Notes: generated from the letters alone by a model not told the origin. A DNA stretch of 64,000 nucleotides from Pararhodobacter zhoushanensis (GCF_025949695.1 NZ_JAPDFL010000001.1:2979501-3043500), one strand, 5' to 3'; shown: positions 51,611-60,426, counted from the first letter of the stretch. Numbers and translations are program-made.

Positions 51611-51628
51611 ACTGAACGCTCGTTCAGT
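51611..51628. promoter_or_regulatory. TetR operator palindrome
   Basis: ACTGAACG-CT-CGTTCAGT is a perfect 8-bp inverted repeat with a 2-base centre, 12 bases upstream of the TetR start. It is a very likely autoregulatory site. Confidence 0.78.
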
Positions 51629-51708
51629 TCAACCCCTCTCGGGCCTTTGCCGCTTCACAGCGGGAAGCACGCTTGCTACTCTCGCGCCGTCCAGCCAAAG
51701 GCCGCCCT

Positions 51709-51987
51709 ATGCCCCGTTTGCCCGCCCTGCCCCTTTTGTTGCTTGCGCTTGCCGGCTGTGCCGAGGTGGCGGCGGATGCGCCCGCCCTGCTGACACGCGC
51801 CGAAATCGCCGACCGGACGATGAACGCGGCGGATACCGCGCGGGGGACACAGGCTGCGGATGAGCTGGGTTACCGCGCCGCGCAACTGCGCGCCCGGGCG
51901 GCACAGCTGCGCCACAATGACCGCGATGCCGCCGAACGGGCCGAATTGCTGCGCCGCGCACAGCTGCTGGAAGAACAGCAAACCTGA
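51709..51987 (+). CDS. Small lipoprotein
   Basis: 92 residues from the ATG at 51709 with an AAAGG site. The signal PRLPALPLLLLALAG ends in a lipobox cysteine (LALAGC at about 12-17). The mature part is an alanine/arginine-rich helical segment (AAQLRARAAQLRHNDRDAAERAELLRRAQLLEEQQ) likely to form a coiled coil, resembling small outer-membrane-linked lipoproteins. Function is unknown. Confidence 0.75.
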   Translation: MPRLPALPLLLLALAGCAEVAADAPALLTRAEIADRTMNAADTARGTQAADELGYRAAQLRARAAQLRHNDRDAAERAELLRRAQLLEEQQT

Positions 51988-52084
51988 TCGCGCGCATCCG
52001 CGCATTGCACCCAAGACGCGCCTCCGCTAATCCTGCGACAACGCCACGCGGCACGGCCCGTGGCCTGATCTTGCGGAGTTACCT

Positions 52085-53386
52085 ATGACCACCCCCTCAC
52101 ATCCCGGCCCGTTGCGTTTGGCGATTGCCGGTCTTGGCACCGTCGGCATCGGTGTGGTCAAGATCGTCCAGACCCATGCCGCGCTGATCGCCCGGCGCGG
52201 GGGACGTGCCATCGAGATCGTCGCGGTCAGCGCCAATTCGCGCTCGAAAAAGCGCAGCGCTGATATTTCCGCCTACGCGTGGGAGGATGATCCCGTCGCA
52301 CTGGGCCGCCGCGACGATGTGGATGTGGTGCTCGAACTGATGGGCGGTGAGAACGGCGCGGCCAAGGCGCTGGTCGAAACCGCGCTGAAGAACGGCAAGG
52401 ATGTGGTCACCGCCAACAAGGCGCTGCTGGCGCATCACGGCACCGCGCTGGCCCGGCTGGCCGAGGGCAATGGCCGCGCGCTGCGGTTCGAGGCGGCGGT
52501 GGCGGGCGGCATCCCGGTGATCAAGGCGCTGACCGAGGGTCTGGCGGGCAACCAGATCAAGCGCGTCATGGGCGTGATGAACGGCACCTGCAACTATATC
52601 CTGACGCGGATGGAAAGCGCCGGGCTTCCCTATGACACGGTGTTCGAAGAGGCCCGCAAGCTGGGCTATCTGGAAGCCGATCCCAATCTGGACGTCGGCG
52701 GCATTGATGCGGGTCACAAGCTGAGCCTGCTCAGCGCGATTGCCTTTGGCACCGAGGTCGACTTTGACGCGGTGGTGCTGCAGGGCATCGGCTCGATCTC
52801 GACCGACGATATCCGTCTGGCGCGCGACATGGGCTATTCGATCAAGCTCTTGGGCGTGGCGCAGATGACCGGGCGCGGGCTGGAACAGCGCATGACCCCC
52901 TGTCTGGTCCCCGAAACGCACCCGCTGGGCCAGCTGCAGGGCGGCACCAACATGGTGGTGATCGAAGGCGACATGGTCGGCCAGATCGTCCTGCGCGGCG
53001 CGGGCGCGGGCGAAGGCCCGACGGCCAGCGCGGTGATGGGCGACGTGATCGACATCGCGCGCGGCTTCCGCCTGCCGGTGTTTGGCCAGCCGGCGGCGGG
53101 TCTGGTCGACGCCCCGCCCGCCGTGGTGAGCACGGGCGCGCCGTGGTATCTGCGCATGACCTTGCTGGACAAGCCGGGCGCACTGGCCAAGATCGCCACG
53201 CTTTTGGGCGAAAGCGGCATCTCCATCGACCGGATGCGGCAATATTCGCATGACGGCACCGATGCGCCGGTGCTGATTGTCACACACAAGGCAACCTCGG
53301 ATGATATCAGTCACGCGCTGGACCGCTTTGCGGCCACCGGGGTGGTGGTCGGCGCGCCGGTCGCGATGCGGATCGAGGAAGTTTAA
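52085..53386 (+). CDS. hom: Homoserine dehydrogenase
   Basis: 433 residues. The N-terminal Rossmann segment GLGTVGIGVVKI, the active-site Lys in ANKALLAHHG, the MNGTCNYILTRM catalytic segment and the LEADPNLDVGGIDAGHKL stretch are clear. A C-terminal ACT domain (about 350-433, LRMTLLDKPGALAKIA) allows allosteric control by threonine. It reduces aspartate semialdehyde to homoserine for threonine, methionine and isoleucine synthesis. In many alphaproteobacteria it is followed by glpX and recJ; here other genes are interposed. Confidence 0.96.
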   Translation: MTTPSHPGPLRLAIAGLGTVGIGVVKIVQTHAALIARRGGRAIEIVAVSANSRSKKRSADISAYAWEDDPVALGRRDDVDVVLELMGGENGAAKALVETALKNGKDVVTANKALLAHHGTALARLAEGNGRALRFEAAVAGGIPVIKALTEGLAGNQIKRVMGVMNGTCNYILTRMESAGLPYDTVFEEARKLGYLEADPNLDVGGIDAGHKLSLLSAIAFGTEVDFDAVVLQGIGSISTDDIRLARDMGYSIKLLGVAQMTGRGLEQRMTPCLVPETHPLGQLQGGTNMVVIEGDMVGQIVLRGAGAGEGPTASAVMGDVIDIARGFRLPVFGQPAAGLVDAPPAVVSTGAPWYLRMTLLDKPGALAKIATLLGESGISIDRMRQYSHDGTDAPVLIVTHKATSDDISHALDRFAATGVVVGAPVAMRIEEV

Positions 53387-53389
53387 GAC

Positions 53390-54094
53390 ATGGCCTGGAT
53401 CGACCCCGTAGACATTTATTGCGAGCGGGTGTCGGCGGCCTTCTGGGCCGAGCCGGTGAACGCGCTGACCAACGCCGCCTTTGTTCTGGCGGCGCTTTGG
53501 GGCGCGGCCGAGGCGCGCAAGCGGGGCGTGCACTCGCCCATCGTCTGGGTGTTGATTGGTATGGCCGGGCTGATCGGCGTGGGCAGTTTCGCGTTCCACA
53601 CCTTTGCGACGCGCTGGTCCGAGCTGGCCGATACCCTGCCAATCTGGAGCTTCGTGGCAGCGTTCGTGCTGGCCGCAATGCATTTCATCGGCGGGATGCC
53701 GGTCAAGCGCGTGCTGCGGGTGGCGGTGATCATCGTGGTTGCGGCGGTGGGCGCGATCTGGCTGGCCGGTGGCGAGGGTGCCGAGGTGGCGACGGCGGCC
53801 CCCGACCCGCTCAACGGCTCGGGGCAATACGCGCCGGCGGTGCTGGCACTGGCGGTGTTCACCGTCATCGCCTTCTGGCGCAACCATCCGGGTGCGCCGT
53901 GGATTCTGGCTGCGTTCATCACCTTCCTGATCTCGCTGAGCCTGCGCACGCTGGACCGCGACATCTGCGCCAGCTTCCCGCTGGGCACGCATTTCGCGTG
54001 GCATGCGCTGAACGGGTTGATGATCGGCTTGCTGCTGCAAATGTTGATCCGCACCGGGCATTTCGGGAAAATTCCCTCAGACTCAGCCCGTTAG
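53390..54094 (+). CDS. Ceramidase-family (CREST superfamily) membrane protein
   Basis: 234 residues with six or seven membrane helices. Conserved hydrolase positions are visible: EPVNALTNAAF early, GVGSFAFHTFATRWSELADT with Ser, His and Asp, and GTHFAWHALNG with two histidines near the C-terminus. CREST proteins use Ser/Asp and three histidines around a zinc ion to hydrolyse amide or lipid bonds. Whether the substrate is a sphingolipid is unknown. It starts 3 bases after hom, so it is cotranscribed. Confidence 0.82.
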   Translation: MAWIDPVDIYCERVSAAFWAEPVNALTNAAFVLAALWGAAEARKRGVHSPIVWVLIGMAGLIGVGSFAFHTFATRWSELADTLPIWSFVAAFVLAAMHFIGGMPVKRVLRVAVIIVVAAVGAIWLAGGEGAEVATAAPDPLNGSGQYAPAVLALAVFTVIAFWRNHPGAPWILAAFITFLISLSLRTLDRDICASFPLGTHFAWHALNGLMIGLLLQMLIRTGHFGKIPSDSAR

Positions 54095-54197
54095 CGGCAC
54101 CAAAGTTGTTCGCTCCGACGCCAAGGGGTATGCAAGACGCGCAACCCTGTTTCGAATCCGGCCCGACCGCGGCCCTGCCCCTATTCAAGGAATGACC

Positions 54198-55163
54198 ATG
54201 TCCGACTCTCCCCTGTTTCACGACCGTCTGCTGTCGCTGGGTCTCGCCCGCGTTTCCGAAGCGGCGGCGCTTGAATCGGCCGCGTGGATCGGCCGTGGCG
54301 ACGAGAAAGCCGCCGACCAGGCCGCTGTGAACGCCATGCGCAACCAGTTGAACATGCTGGACATCAAGGGCGTCGTGGTCATCGGTGAGGGCGAGCGCGA
54401 CGAAGCGCCGATGCTGTTCATCGGTGAAGAGGTCGGCACCGGCAACGGCCCCGCCGTGGATATCGCGCTGGACCCGCTGGAAGGCACCACGCTGACCGCC
54501 AAGGACATGCCCAACGCGCTGACCGTGATCGCCATGGCCCCGCGCGGCACGATGCTGCACGCACCGGACGTCTATATGGACAAGCTGGCCATCGGGCCGG
54601 GTTATGCCGTTGATACCGTGACGCTGGCCATGTCGCCCGCCGAGCGCGTGCACGCGCTGGCCAAGGCCAAGGGCTGCGAGGCGGGCGATATCACCGTGTG
54701 CATCCTTGAGCGTCCGCGCCATGAGGATCTGATCGCCGAGGTCCGCTCGACCGGGGCGTCGATCCGCCTGATCACCGATGGCGACGTTGCCGGTGTCATG
54801 CACTGCGCCGAGGCTGCGATCACCGGCATCGACATGTATATGGGTTCGGGCGGTGCGCCTGAGGGGGTTCTGGCCGCTGCGGCGCTGAAATGCATGGGCG
54901 GGCAGATGTATGGTCGTCTCATGTTCCGCAACGACGACGAGCGGGGCCGCGCTGCCAAGGCCGGGATCACCGATCTGGACCGCATCTATACCCGCGACGA
55001 GCTGGTGACGGCGGATGTGATCTTTTCGGCGACCGGCGTGACCACCGGCAATATCGTGCATGGCATCAAGCGCGAGCCGGGCTGGCTGACCACCGAGACG
55101 ATCTTGATGCGCTCGAAAACCGGGTCGGTGCGGCGCATGAGCTACCGCACGCCCGTCAAGTAA
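54198..55163 (+). CDS. glpX: Class II fructose-1,6-bisphosphatase
   Basis: 321 residues from the ATG at 54198, better placed after CAAGGA than the ATG at 54192. It hydrolyses fructose-1,6-bisphosphate in gluconeogenesis. GlpX signatures are GEGERDEAPMLFIGEEVG and DIALDPLEGTT, with acidic metal ligands, and GSGGAPEGVLAAAALKC near the end. Together with the two gap paralogs it marks a central-carbon theme in the window. Confidence 0.95.
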   Translation: MSDSPLFHDRLLSLGLARVSEAAALESAAWIGRGDEKAADQAAVNAMRNQLNMLDIKGVVVIGEGERDEAPMLFIGEEVGTGNGPAVDIALDPLEGTTLTAKDMPNALTVIAMAPRGTMLHAPDVYMDKLAIGPGYAVDTVTLAMSPAERVHALAKAKGCEAGDITVCILERPRHEDLIAEVRSTGASIRLITDGDVAGVMHCAEAAITGIDMYMGSGGAPEGVLAAAALKCMGGQMYGRLMFRNDDERGRAAKAGITDLDRIYTRDELVTADVIFSATGVTTGNIVHGIKREPGWLTTETILMRSKTGSVRRMSYRTPVK

Positions 55164-55166
55164 GCC

Positions 55167-55919
55167 TCAGCGCGCCAGCCGGTACAGCACCGGCATGGCC
55201 GCTGTGCGATTGGCGGCGAAATGCGCGAGCACATAGGCGCGAAAGCTGCGCTTGAAGATCAGCGCGGGCAGGATGTCGGACAGCCCCTCCCATCGGCAGT
55301 GATTGACGAGGGGCCAGTCCGGCGCCTGCCCCGCTTGCGGTTGCAGGACGGTGGAATTGTCGAGGCCGGTCTGGTCGGTGAACCAGCCGGCCGTGTAATT
55401 CCACACCGCGAGGTTCTGGTCGAGGTCTTCGGCGGTGAACCAGTTGAACAGGAACACCCCTTGCCGCGCGTGATCGACCGGGCCGATATGGCGGATGTTG
55501 GTCGCGCTGAACGCCGCCTGCCGCCGGGCGAGCGGGGCCGTGGCCGCCAGCAGCGCCTGACAGTCATCGCTGGCTTGCAGGGTTTGCGCCGCCTCGGGCG
55601 TTGCAGTTTCCACCAACAGCACCAGATCAAACCGCGCCGGGCGGATCTGCGGGCGCCGGCGCAGGTAGGCACCGCGCCCGGGCGGGATCACCAGCGCGAT
55701 GAAGACATGGGCGTCGGGCTGGCGGGCCGCGAAGGCGCGTAGGCGTTCGGTCGCCTGACGCTTGGCGGCTGAGGCGAGGCCGAACAGGAACGGCGGCCTG
55801 TGGTCGATCTCCAACGCCAGCACCAGATAGCCCGCGCCGGTGACCGGCTGCAGCGTCACTTGTGGGAACTGCCCTGCCCCTTCGAGCAGAACAAGGTCTT
55901 GCGAAACGGATTGGGTCAT
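55167..55919 (-). CDS. Protein of unknown function, divergent from a MarR gene
   Basis: 250 residues without signal peptide or membrane helix. The first half alternates beta strands and helices (LVLALEIDHRPPFLFG, HVFIALVIPPG, FDLVLLVETATPEAAQTLQAS), compatible with a ferredoxin-like or dimeric alpha/beta-barrel fold. The second half is Trp/Phe-rich (FLFNWFTAEDL, VWNYTAGWFTDQTG). I recognise no family. It shares a short divergent promoter containing a palindrome with the MarR gene and is likely its target. Confidence 0.72.
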   Translation of the reverse strand: MTQSVSQDLVLLEGAGQFPQVTLQPVTGAGYLVLALEIDHRPPFLFGLASAAKRQATERLRAFAARQPDAHVFIALVIPPGRGAYLRRRPQIRPARFDLVLLVETATPEAAQTLQASDDCQALLAATAPLARRQAAFSATNIRHIGPVDHARQGVFLFNWFTAEDLDQNLAVWNYTAGWFTDQTGLDNSTVLQPQAGQAPDWPLVNHCRWEGLSDILPALIFKRSFRAYVLAHFAANRTAAMPVLYRLAR

Positions 55920-55945
55920 GCGAGCTTCTCCTGTGCTTGTTACAC

Positions 55946-55964
55946 TATGTGCTATCTACACATA
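55946..55964. promoter_or_regulatory. MarR-type inverted repeat
   Basis: TATGTG (55946-55951) and CACATA (55959-55964) are perfect inverted repeats with a 7-base spacer, in the 58 bases between the divergent starts. Confidence 0.6.
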
Positions 55965-55977
55965 TAAAGGTCAACCC

Positions 55978-56415
55978 ATGTTCGACTACACCCAGTCCCT
56001 CGGCCACTGGATCAACCGCGCCGGTTTCGCCCTGCGCGCCCATCTGCGCGACCGGCTGGCGGCGCAGGGTATCGCGCTGACGCCCGAGGAATGGTCGCTC
56101 ATGATGGTGCTGTGGCGCGACGGGCCGCGCGGGATGAATGAGCTGGCGGCGATCACCCTGCGCGACCGCACCACGGTGACGCGGCTGGTGGACCGGATGG
56201 TCGCCAAGGATCTCCTGCGCCGCGAAACGCCCGAGGGTGACCGCCGCGCCGTGCGCATCGCCCCGACCGAGGCGGGCGCGGCGCTGGAGGGGCCAGTGCT
56301 GGCGGTGGTCGGTGGCGTGCTGGCGGAGGCGGCGGGCGGACTGGACCCGGCGCAGCTGGCGGCAACGCGCGACCTGTTGCAACGGTTGGTCGCCAATCTG
56401 GATGGCGCGGCGTGA
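55978..56415 (+). CDS. MarR-family transcriptional regulator
   Basis: 145 residues from the ATG at 55978 with an AAAGG site. The winged helix-turn-helix (about 50-105) contains GMNELAAITLRDRTTVTRLVDRMVAKDLLRR in two motifs and a GDRRAVRI wing. MarR proteins answer to small phenolic or hydrophobic compounds or oxidation; the single signal is not evident. It probably controls the divergent unknown gene and itself through the inverted repeat between them. Confidence 0.9.
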   Translation: MFDYTQSLGHWINRAGFALRAHLRDRLAAQGIALTPEEWSLMMVLWRDGPRGMNELAAITLRDRTTVTRLVDRMVAKDLLRRETPEGDRRAVRIAPTEAGAALEGPVLAVVGGVLAEAAGGLDPAQLAATRDLLQRLVANLDGAA

Positions 56416-56482
56416 GGGGCTATCCGCTGGTGCTTGGCCGCCCACAGCCCTATCGTGCGCGCAAAAGGACGGCTTTCTGACG

Positions 56483-58243
56483 ATGGACACCCAAACCGAC
56501 ATCGCTGCCTATCTGGGCGTCACCGCCTCGTTCACCGGACGGCGCTGGGTTGGTCCCGGCGTCGAGCTGGAACGGCAGGCCGAAGCCCTCACGCAGGCAA
56601 CGCGGCTGCCGATGGCGCTGTGTGCGGTGCTGGCGCGGCGCCAGGTCGCGGCGGAAGGCGTCGACGACTACCTCGCCCCCAGCCTGCGCGCGCTGCTGCC
56701 CGATCCGCTGCTGATGCGCGATATGGATGTGGCGGCGGACCGGCTGCTGGCGGCGCTGAAAGCGCGCGAAAAGATCGCGGTGTTTGCCGATTATGACGTG
56801 GATGGCGGCACCTCGGCGGCGCTGCTGCTGACGTGGCTGCGCGCGTTGGGGCATGACGCGACGCTCTATATCCCGGACCGGATTGATGAAGGCTACGGGC
56901 CGAATGAGCCCGCAATGGAGGCACTGGCGCGCGATCATACGCTGATCATCTGCGTCGACTGCGGCACGCTCTCGCACGGGCCGATTGCGGCGGCCAAGGG
57001 TGCGGATGTGGTCGTCGTGGATCACCACCTAGGCAGCGAGACCCTGCCGCCGGCGCTGGCCGTTGTGAACCCCAACCGGCAGGACGAATCGGGCGATCTG
57101 GGGCATCTGTGCGCGGCGGGCGTGGTGTTCCTGCTGCTGGTCGAGGCGAACCGGCGGCTGCGCAACAACGGCGTGCAAGGCCCTGATCTGATGAGCTATC
57201 TCGATCTGGTGGCGCTGGCGACGGTGGCCGATGTGGCACCGCTGATCGGGGTGAACCGCGCCTTTGTGCGTCAGGGGCTCAAGGTCATGGCCAAGCGCGG
57301 CCGCCCCGGTCTGGTGGCGCTGTCGGATGTGGGGCGGATCGATTCGGCGCCGACGCCCTATCATCTTGGCTTTGTGCTGGGCCCCCGTGTGAACGCGGGC
57401 GGGCGGATTGGGGCGGCGGATCTGGGGGCGCGGCTGTTGTCCACCACCGACCCGATGGAGGCACAGCGCATCGCGGCGCGGCTCGATGCGTTGAACGACG
57501 AGCGCCGGGCGATTGAAGCGGCGGTGCGCGAAGAAGCCATGGCGCAGGCCGAGGCGCGCGGCATGGATGGCCCACTGGTCTGGGCTGCGGCCGAAGGCTG
57601 GCACCCCGGCGTGATCGGCATCGTCGCGGCGCGGTTGAAAGAGGCCACCAACCGCCCCGCCGTGGTCATCGCGCTGGATGGCGGTAAGGGCAAGGGCTCG
57701 GGCCGGTCGGTGGCGGGGGTCGATCTGGGCGCGGCGATCCAGCGGCTGGCGTCCGAGGGGCTGCTGATCAAGGGCGGCGGGCACCGGATGGCCGCCGGGC
57801 TGACGCTGGCGCAGGACCAGCTGGAACCGGCGATGGCGCGGCTGGGTGAGTTGCTGGCGCGGCAGGGTGCCGGTGTCGGCGGCGCGGGTGATCTGCGCGT
57901 GGATGGGCTGCTGATGCCGGGCGCGGCGACGGTCGAGCTGATCGAGTCGCTGGAACAGGCCGGGCCCTTCGGGCAGGCCGCCCCTGCCCCGCGCTTTGCC
58001 TTCCCGTCGATGATGATTCTCGACGCGCGCAAGATCGGCACCAATCATCTGAAGCTGCGCTTTGGCGAGCCTGCCGGGCCTGCGTTGGAAGCGATTGCCT
58101 TTGGCGCTTTTGACGGCCCGCTGGGACCGGCGCTTGAACGGCGCGGGCCGGGCCGTGTTCATCTGGCGGGCAAGGTCGAAGTGAACAGCTGGGGCGGGCG
58201 CAACCGCGTGCAGCTGCGCCTGGACGACGCTGCAAGTGCTTGA
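56483..58243 (+). CDS. recJ: Single-stranded-DNA-specific exonuclease RecJ
   Basis: 586 residues from the ATG at 56483. The DHH phosphoesterase domain has FADYDVDGGTSA, CVDCGTLSHGP and VVDHHLGSE, and the DHHA1 domain ends with GGGHRMAAGLTL. An OB-like C-terminal domain follows (about 465-586). RecJ degrades single-stranded DNA 5' to 3' in recombination and mismatch repair. The hom-glpX-recJ neighbourhood is conserved, here with inserted genes. Confidence 0.95.
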   Translation: MDTQTDIAAYLGVTASFTGRRWVGPGVELERQAEALTQATRLPMALCAVLARRQVAAEGVDDYLAPSLRALLPDPLLMRDMDVAADRLLAALKAREKIAVFADYDVDGGTSAALLLTWLRALGHDATLYIPDRIDEGYGPNEPAMEALARDHTLIICVDCGTLSHGPIAAAKGADVVVVDHHLGSETLPPALAVVNPNRQDESGDLGHLCAAGVVFLLLVEANRRLRNNGVQGPDLMSYLDLVALATVADVAPLIGVNRAFVRQGLKVMAKRGRPGLVALSDVGRIDSAPTPYHLGFVLGPRVNAGGRIGAADLGARLLSTTDPMEAQRIAARLDALNDERRAIEAAVREEAMAQAEARGMDGPLVWAAAEGWHPGVIGIVAARLKEATNRPAVVIALDGGKGKGSGRSVAGVDLGAAIQRLASEGLLIKGGGHRMAAGLTLAQDQLEPAMARLGELLARQGAGVGGAGDLRVDGLLMPGAATVELIESLEQAGPFGQAAPAPRFAFPSMMILDARKIGTNHLKLRFGEPAGPALEAIAFGAFDGPLGPALERRGPGRVHLAGKVEVNSWGGRNRVQLRLDDAASA

Positions 58244-58331
58244 AATGCCTTTGTATCAAGGGCTTTGCGCGTCACGCCGGCTGCGCTGTCATGCAACGGT
58301 AAAAAAACACGCGGCGGGGCAAAAAACCCTC

Positions 58332-58360
58332 TTGCGCCCACCGCAGCGCTGGCCTAAATA
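58332..58360 (+). promoter_or_regulatory. Candidate promoter of tRNA-Glu
   Basis: TTGCGC (58332-58337) and TAAATA (58355-58360) with 17-base spacing, followed by the tRNA 54 bases later. Confidence 0.6.
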
Positions 58361-58414
58361 CCGCCTCACACCGGAGGCAAACAGCTGAAAAGCAACGCAG
58401 ACGGTGAGACAGTG

Positions 58415-58488
58415 GCCCGTTCGTCTATCGGTTAGGACGCTAGGTTTTCAACCTAGAAAGAGGGGTTCGACTCCCTACGGGCTGCCAC
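58415..58488 (+). tRNA. tRNA-Glu (anticodon TTC), T-stem one base short as sequenced
   Basis: The acceptor stem GGCCCGT/ACGGGCT, a D-arm, the anticodon stem CTAGG/CCTAG with loop TTTTCAA (anticodon TTC), the T-loop TTCGACT and an encoded CCA are all present. The T-stem reads AGGGG on the 5' side but only CCCT on the 3' side (58474-58477). The usual five-pair stem needs one more C. Total length is 74 instead of 75 bases. This is most simply a homopolymer deletion in the sequence. Confidence 0.9.
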
Positions 58489-58598
58489 GTCTTCCTCAAA
58501 GATCAGCGGAAGTTCAGCGCCTTAGCCCCCGGCTTTGGCGCTTTTTGGTTTGCGTGCGGCGCGGGTTTGCCCGGCGCGGGCACGTCAGGCACACCAAA

Positions 58599-58627
58599 AC
58601 GGGCGGCGCTGGGGAAGCGCCGCCCGT
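58599..58627 (-). terminator. Intrinsic terminator of the monooxygenase gene
   Basis: Perfect 12-bp stem ACGGGCGGCGCT / AGCGCCGCCCGT with a GGGGA loop; on the minus strand it is followed by TTTTGG. It ends 20 bases after the gene's stop. Confidence 0.82.
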
Positions 58628-58646
58628 GGTCATTCTGCCCGCAGGG

Positions 58647-60284
58647 TCAGGCGTCGGCGTCTGCCCGGGTGGTGACGAAACCCGGAAAGCCGTTGGCAAC
58701 CTCGTCGGCGCACATCTCGCGGTATTTGTTCAGCCCGCCCGCAAAGATCGGGAAAAAGCGCGGTTTGCCAGCTATGTTGGTGCCGGTGTACCAGGTGTTG
58801 GCCTTGGGCATCAGCGATTGCTCGGCGATGGCGACGACCGTGTGCATATAAGCAGATTCGGCCTCGGGCCGGGGTTCGATGCCGGGCAGCGCGTGGGCGC
58901 GCAGGTGGTCGATGCAGTCGCAGATCCAGTCGGCATTCTGCTCGTTCAACAACACGAAATTGGCCAATGCCGAGGGACCGTTGGCCCCGGCGATCATGAA
59001 GAGATTGGGAAAGCCCGCCATCATCAACCCCAGATAGGACTGCGCCCCGCCCGCCCATTTCTCGCGCAGGCTGCGCCCGTCGCGGCCGGTGATATCGACG
59101 GCCATCATTGCGCCGGTCAGCCCGTCATAGCCGGTCGCGCCGATGATCACGTCCAGGTCGATATGCGCGGTGGCGGTGCGGATACCGGTAGCGGTGATTT
59201 CCTGAATCGGATCGGTCAGGCAATCGACAAGGGTGACGTTGTCGCGGTTGAAGGTCTCGTAATAGCCGCTGTCCAGACAGGGGCGGCGGGCAAAGATCGG
59301 ATAGCCGTGGGGGGTCAGGGTCGCAGCCGTTTCCGGGTCGTGGACGGTTTCCGCGATCTTGCGGCGGACGAAATCGGCAACGATATCATTGGCCTGCTGG
59401 TTGAACAGCAGATCCGAGAAGAGGCCGAGGAACTCGAGCCCACCCCGGTCCCACGCGTCTGACATCAAACGCTCGCGCTCGGCCACGGACACGCTGAACA
59501 GCGGGCGGCTGGTGATGGCGCGCACGCCCCCGGTGAACGAGTTGCGGGCCAGGGCACGCAGTTGGGGGTAATGTTCCTTGATCTGGGCAACATAACCGGC
59601 GTCCAGCTTGCGGTTGCGCATCGGCAGGGTGAAGCTGGGGGTGCGCTGGAACACGGTCAGCGCCTGCGCCTGCTGCGCGACGACCGGCACGATCTGGATC
59701 CCCGTCGAGCCGGTGCCGATGACGCCGACGCGCTTGCCTGCGAAATCGACGGTGTGGTGGGGCCAGCGGCCCGAGAGATACAGCTCGCCGCCAAAGCGCT
59801 CTGCTCCGGGCACGTCGATGCCCTTGGGGACGGACAGCGGGCCGGTGGCCATGACCAGATAGGTGACCTCGAAGACCTCGCCGCCCTCGGTCTCGACCCG
59901 CCACAGCGCGCGGGCGTCATCATAGCGCATCGTCGTGGCGCGGGTGTTGAACAGCACGTCGCGGCGCAGGTCCAGTTTGTCGGCGACATAATTGGCATAG
60001 GCCAGAATTTCGGGCTGGGCGGCGAATTGCTCGGACCAGGTCCAGTCCTGCATGATCTCGTTCGAGAAGGAATAGCAGTAGTCGATGCTCATCACGTCGC
60101 AGCGCGCGCCCGGATAGCGGTTCCAGTACCACACGCCGCCGACGTTATCGCCCGCCTCGATCGCACGCACCGACAGCCCCATACCGCGTGCCTTGTGCAG
60201 CATGTACATGCCGCCAAAGCCCTGCCCGATGATCAGCATGTCGAGCGGCGTTGCGCCCCCGGTTTGCCCGCCTGTGTTGGTCAT
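58647..60284 (-). CDS. Flavin-containing monooxygenase, Baeyer-Villiger-like, with altered fingerprint
   Basis: 545 residues, normal for this family. The first Rossmann motif is GQGFGG (20-25) for FAD, and the second is GTGSTG (190-195) for NADPH. The Baeyer-Villiger fingerprint FxGxxxHxxxWP is present as FGGELYLSGRWP (164-175), but the central His is Leu170. The rest aligns like cyclohexanone-monooxygenase relatives: VWYWNRYPGARCD, and ANGPSALANF near the C-terminus. It probably oxygenates a ketone or related compound with lower activity or different chemistry. It is alone, with its own terminator. Confidence 0.87.
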   Translation of the reverse strand: MTNTGGQTGGATPLDMLIIGQGFGGMYMLHKARGMGLSVRAIEAGDNVGGVWYWNRYPGARCDVMSIDYCYSFSNEIMQDWTWSEQFAAQPEILAYANYVADKLDLRRDVLFNTRATTMRYDDARALWRVETEGGEVFEVTYLVMATGPLSVPKGIDVPGAERFGGELYLSGRWPHHTVDFAGKRVGVIGTGSTGIQIVPVVAQQAQALTVFQRTPSFTLPMRNRKLDAGYVAQIKEHYPQLRALARNSFTGGVRAITSRPLFSVSVAERERLMSDAWDRGGLEFLGLFSDLLFNQQANDIVADFVRRKIAETVHDPETAATLTPHGYPIFARRPCLDSGYYETFNRDNVTLVDCLTDPIQEITATGIRTATAHIDLDVIIGATGYDGLTGAMMAVDITGRDGRSLREKWAGGAQSYLGLMMAGFPNLFMIAGANGPSALANFVLLNEQNADWICDCIDHLRAHALPGIEPRPEAESAYMHTVVAIAEQSLMPKANTWYTGTNIAGKPRFFPIFAGGLNKYREMCADEVANGFPGFVTTRADADA

Positions 60285-60426
60285 TGTCCGCCCCTTGATC
60301 GCTGTTTCCTCTCTTCGCTAGGGGCTGGGGCGGGTGCGGGCAACACAAGCGGGCTGCGGGCTCGCAACATCACATCCGTGAAGTTGCAGGGGCGGAAAAC
60401 AATGCGATTTCAGCGCATAAGCCAAG

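Noticed and set aside
52097..54061. 654-codon minus-strand frame
   Set aside because: Antisense to hom and the ceramidase-like gene, both with clear motifs.
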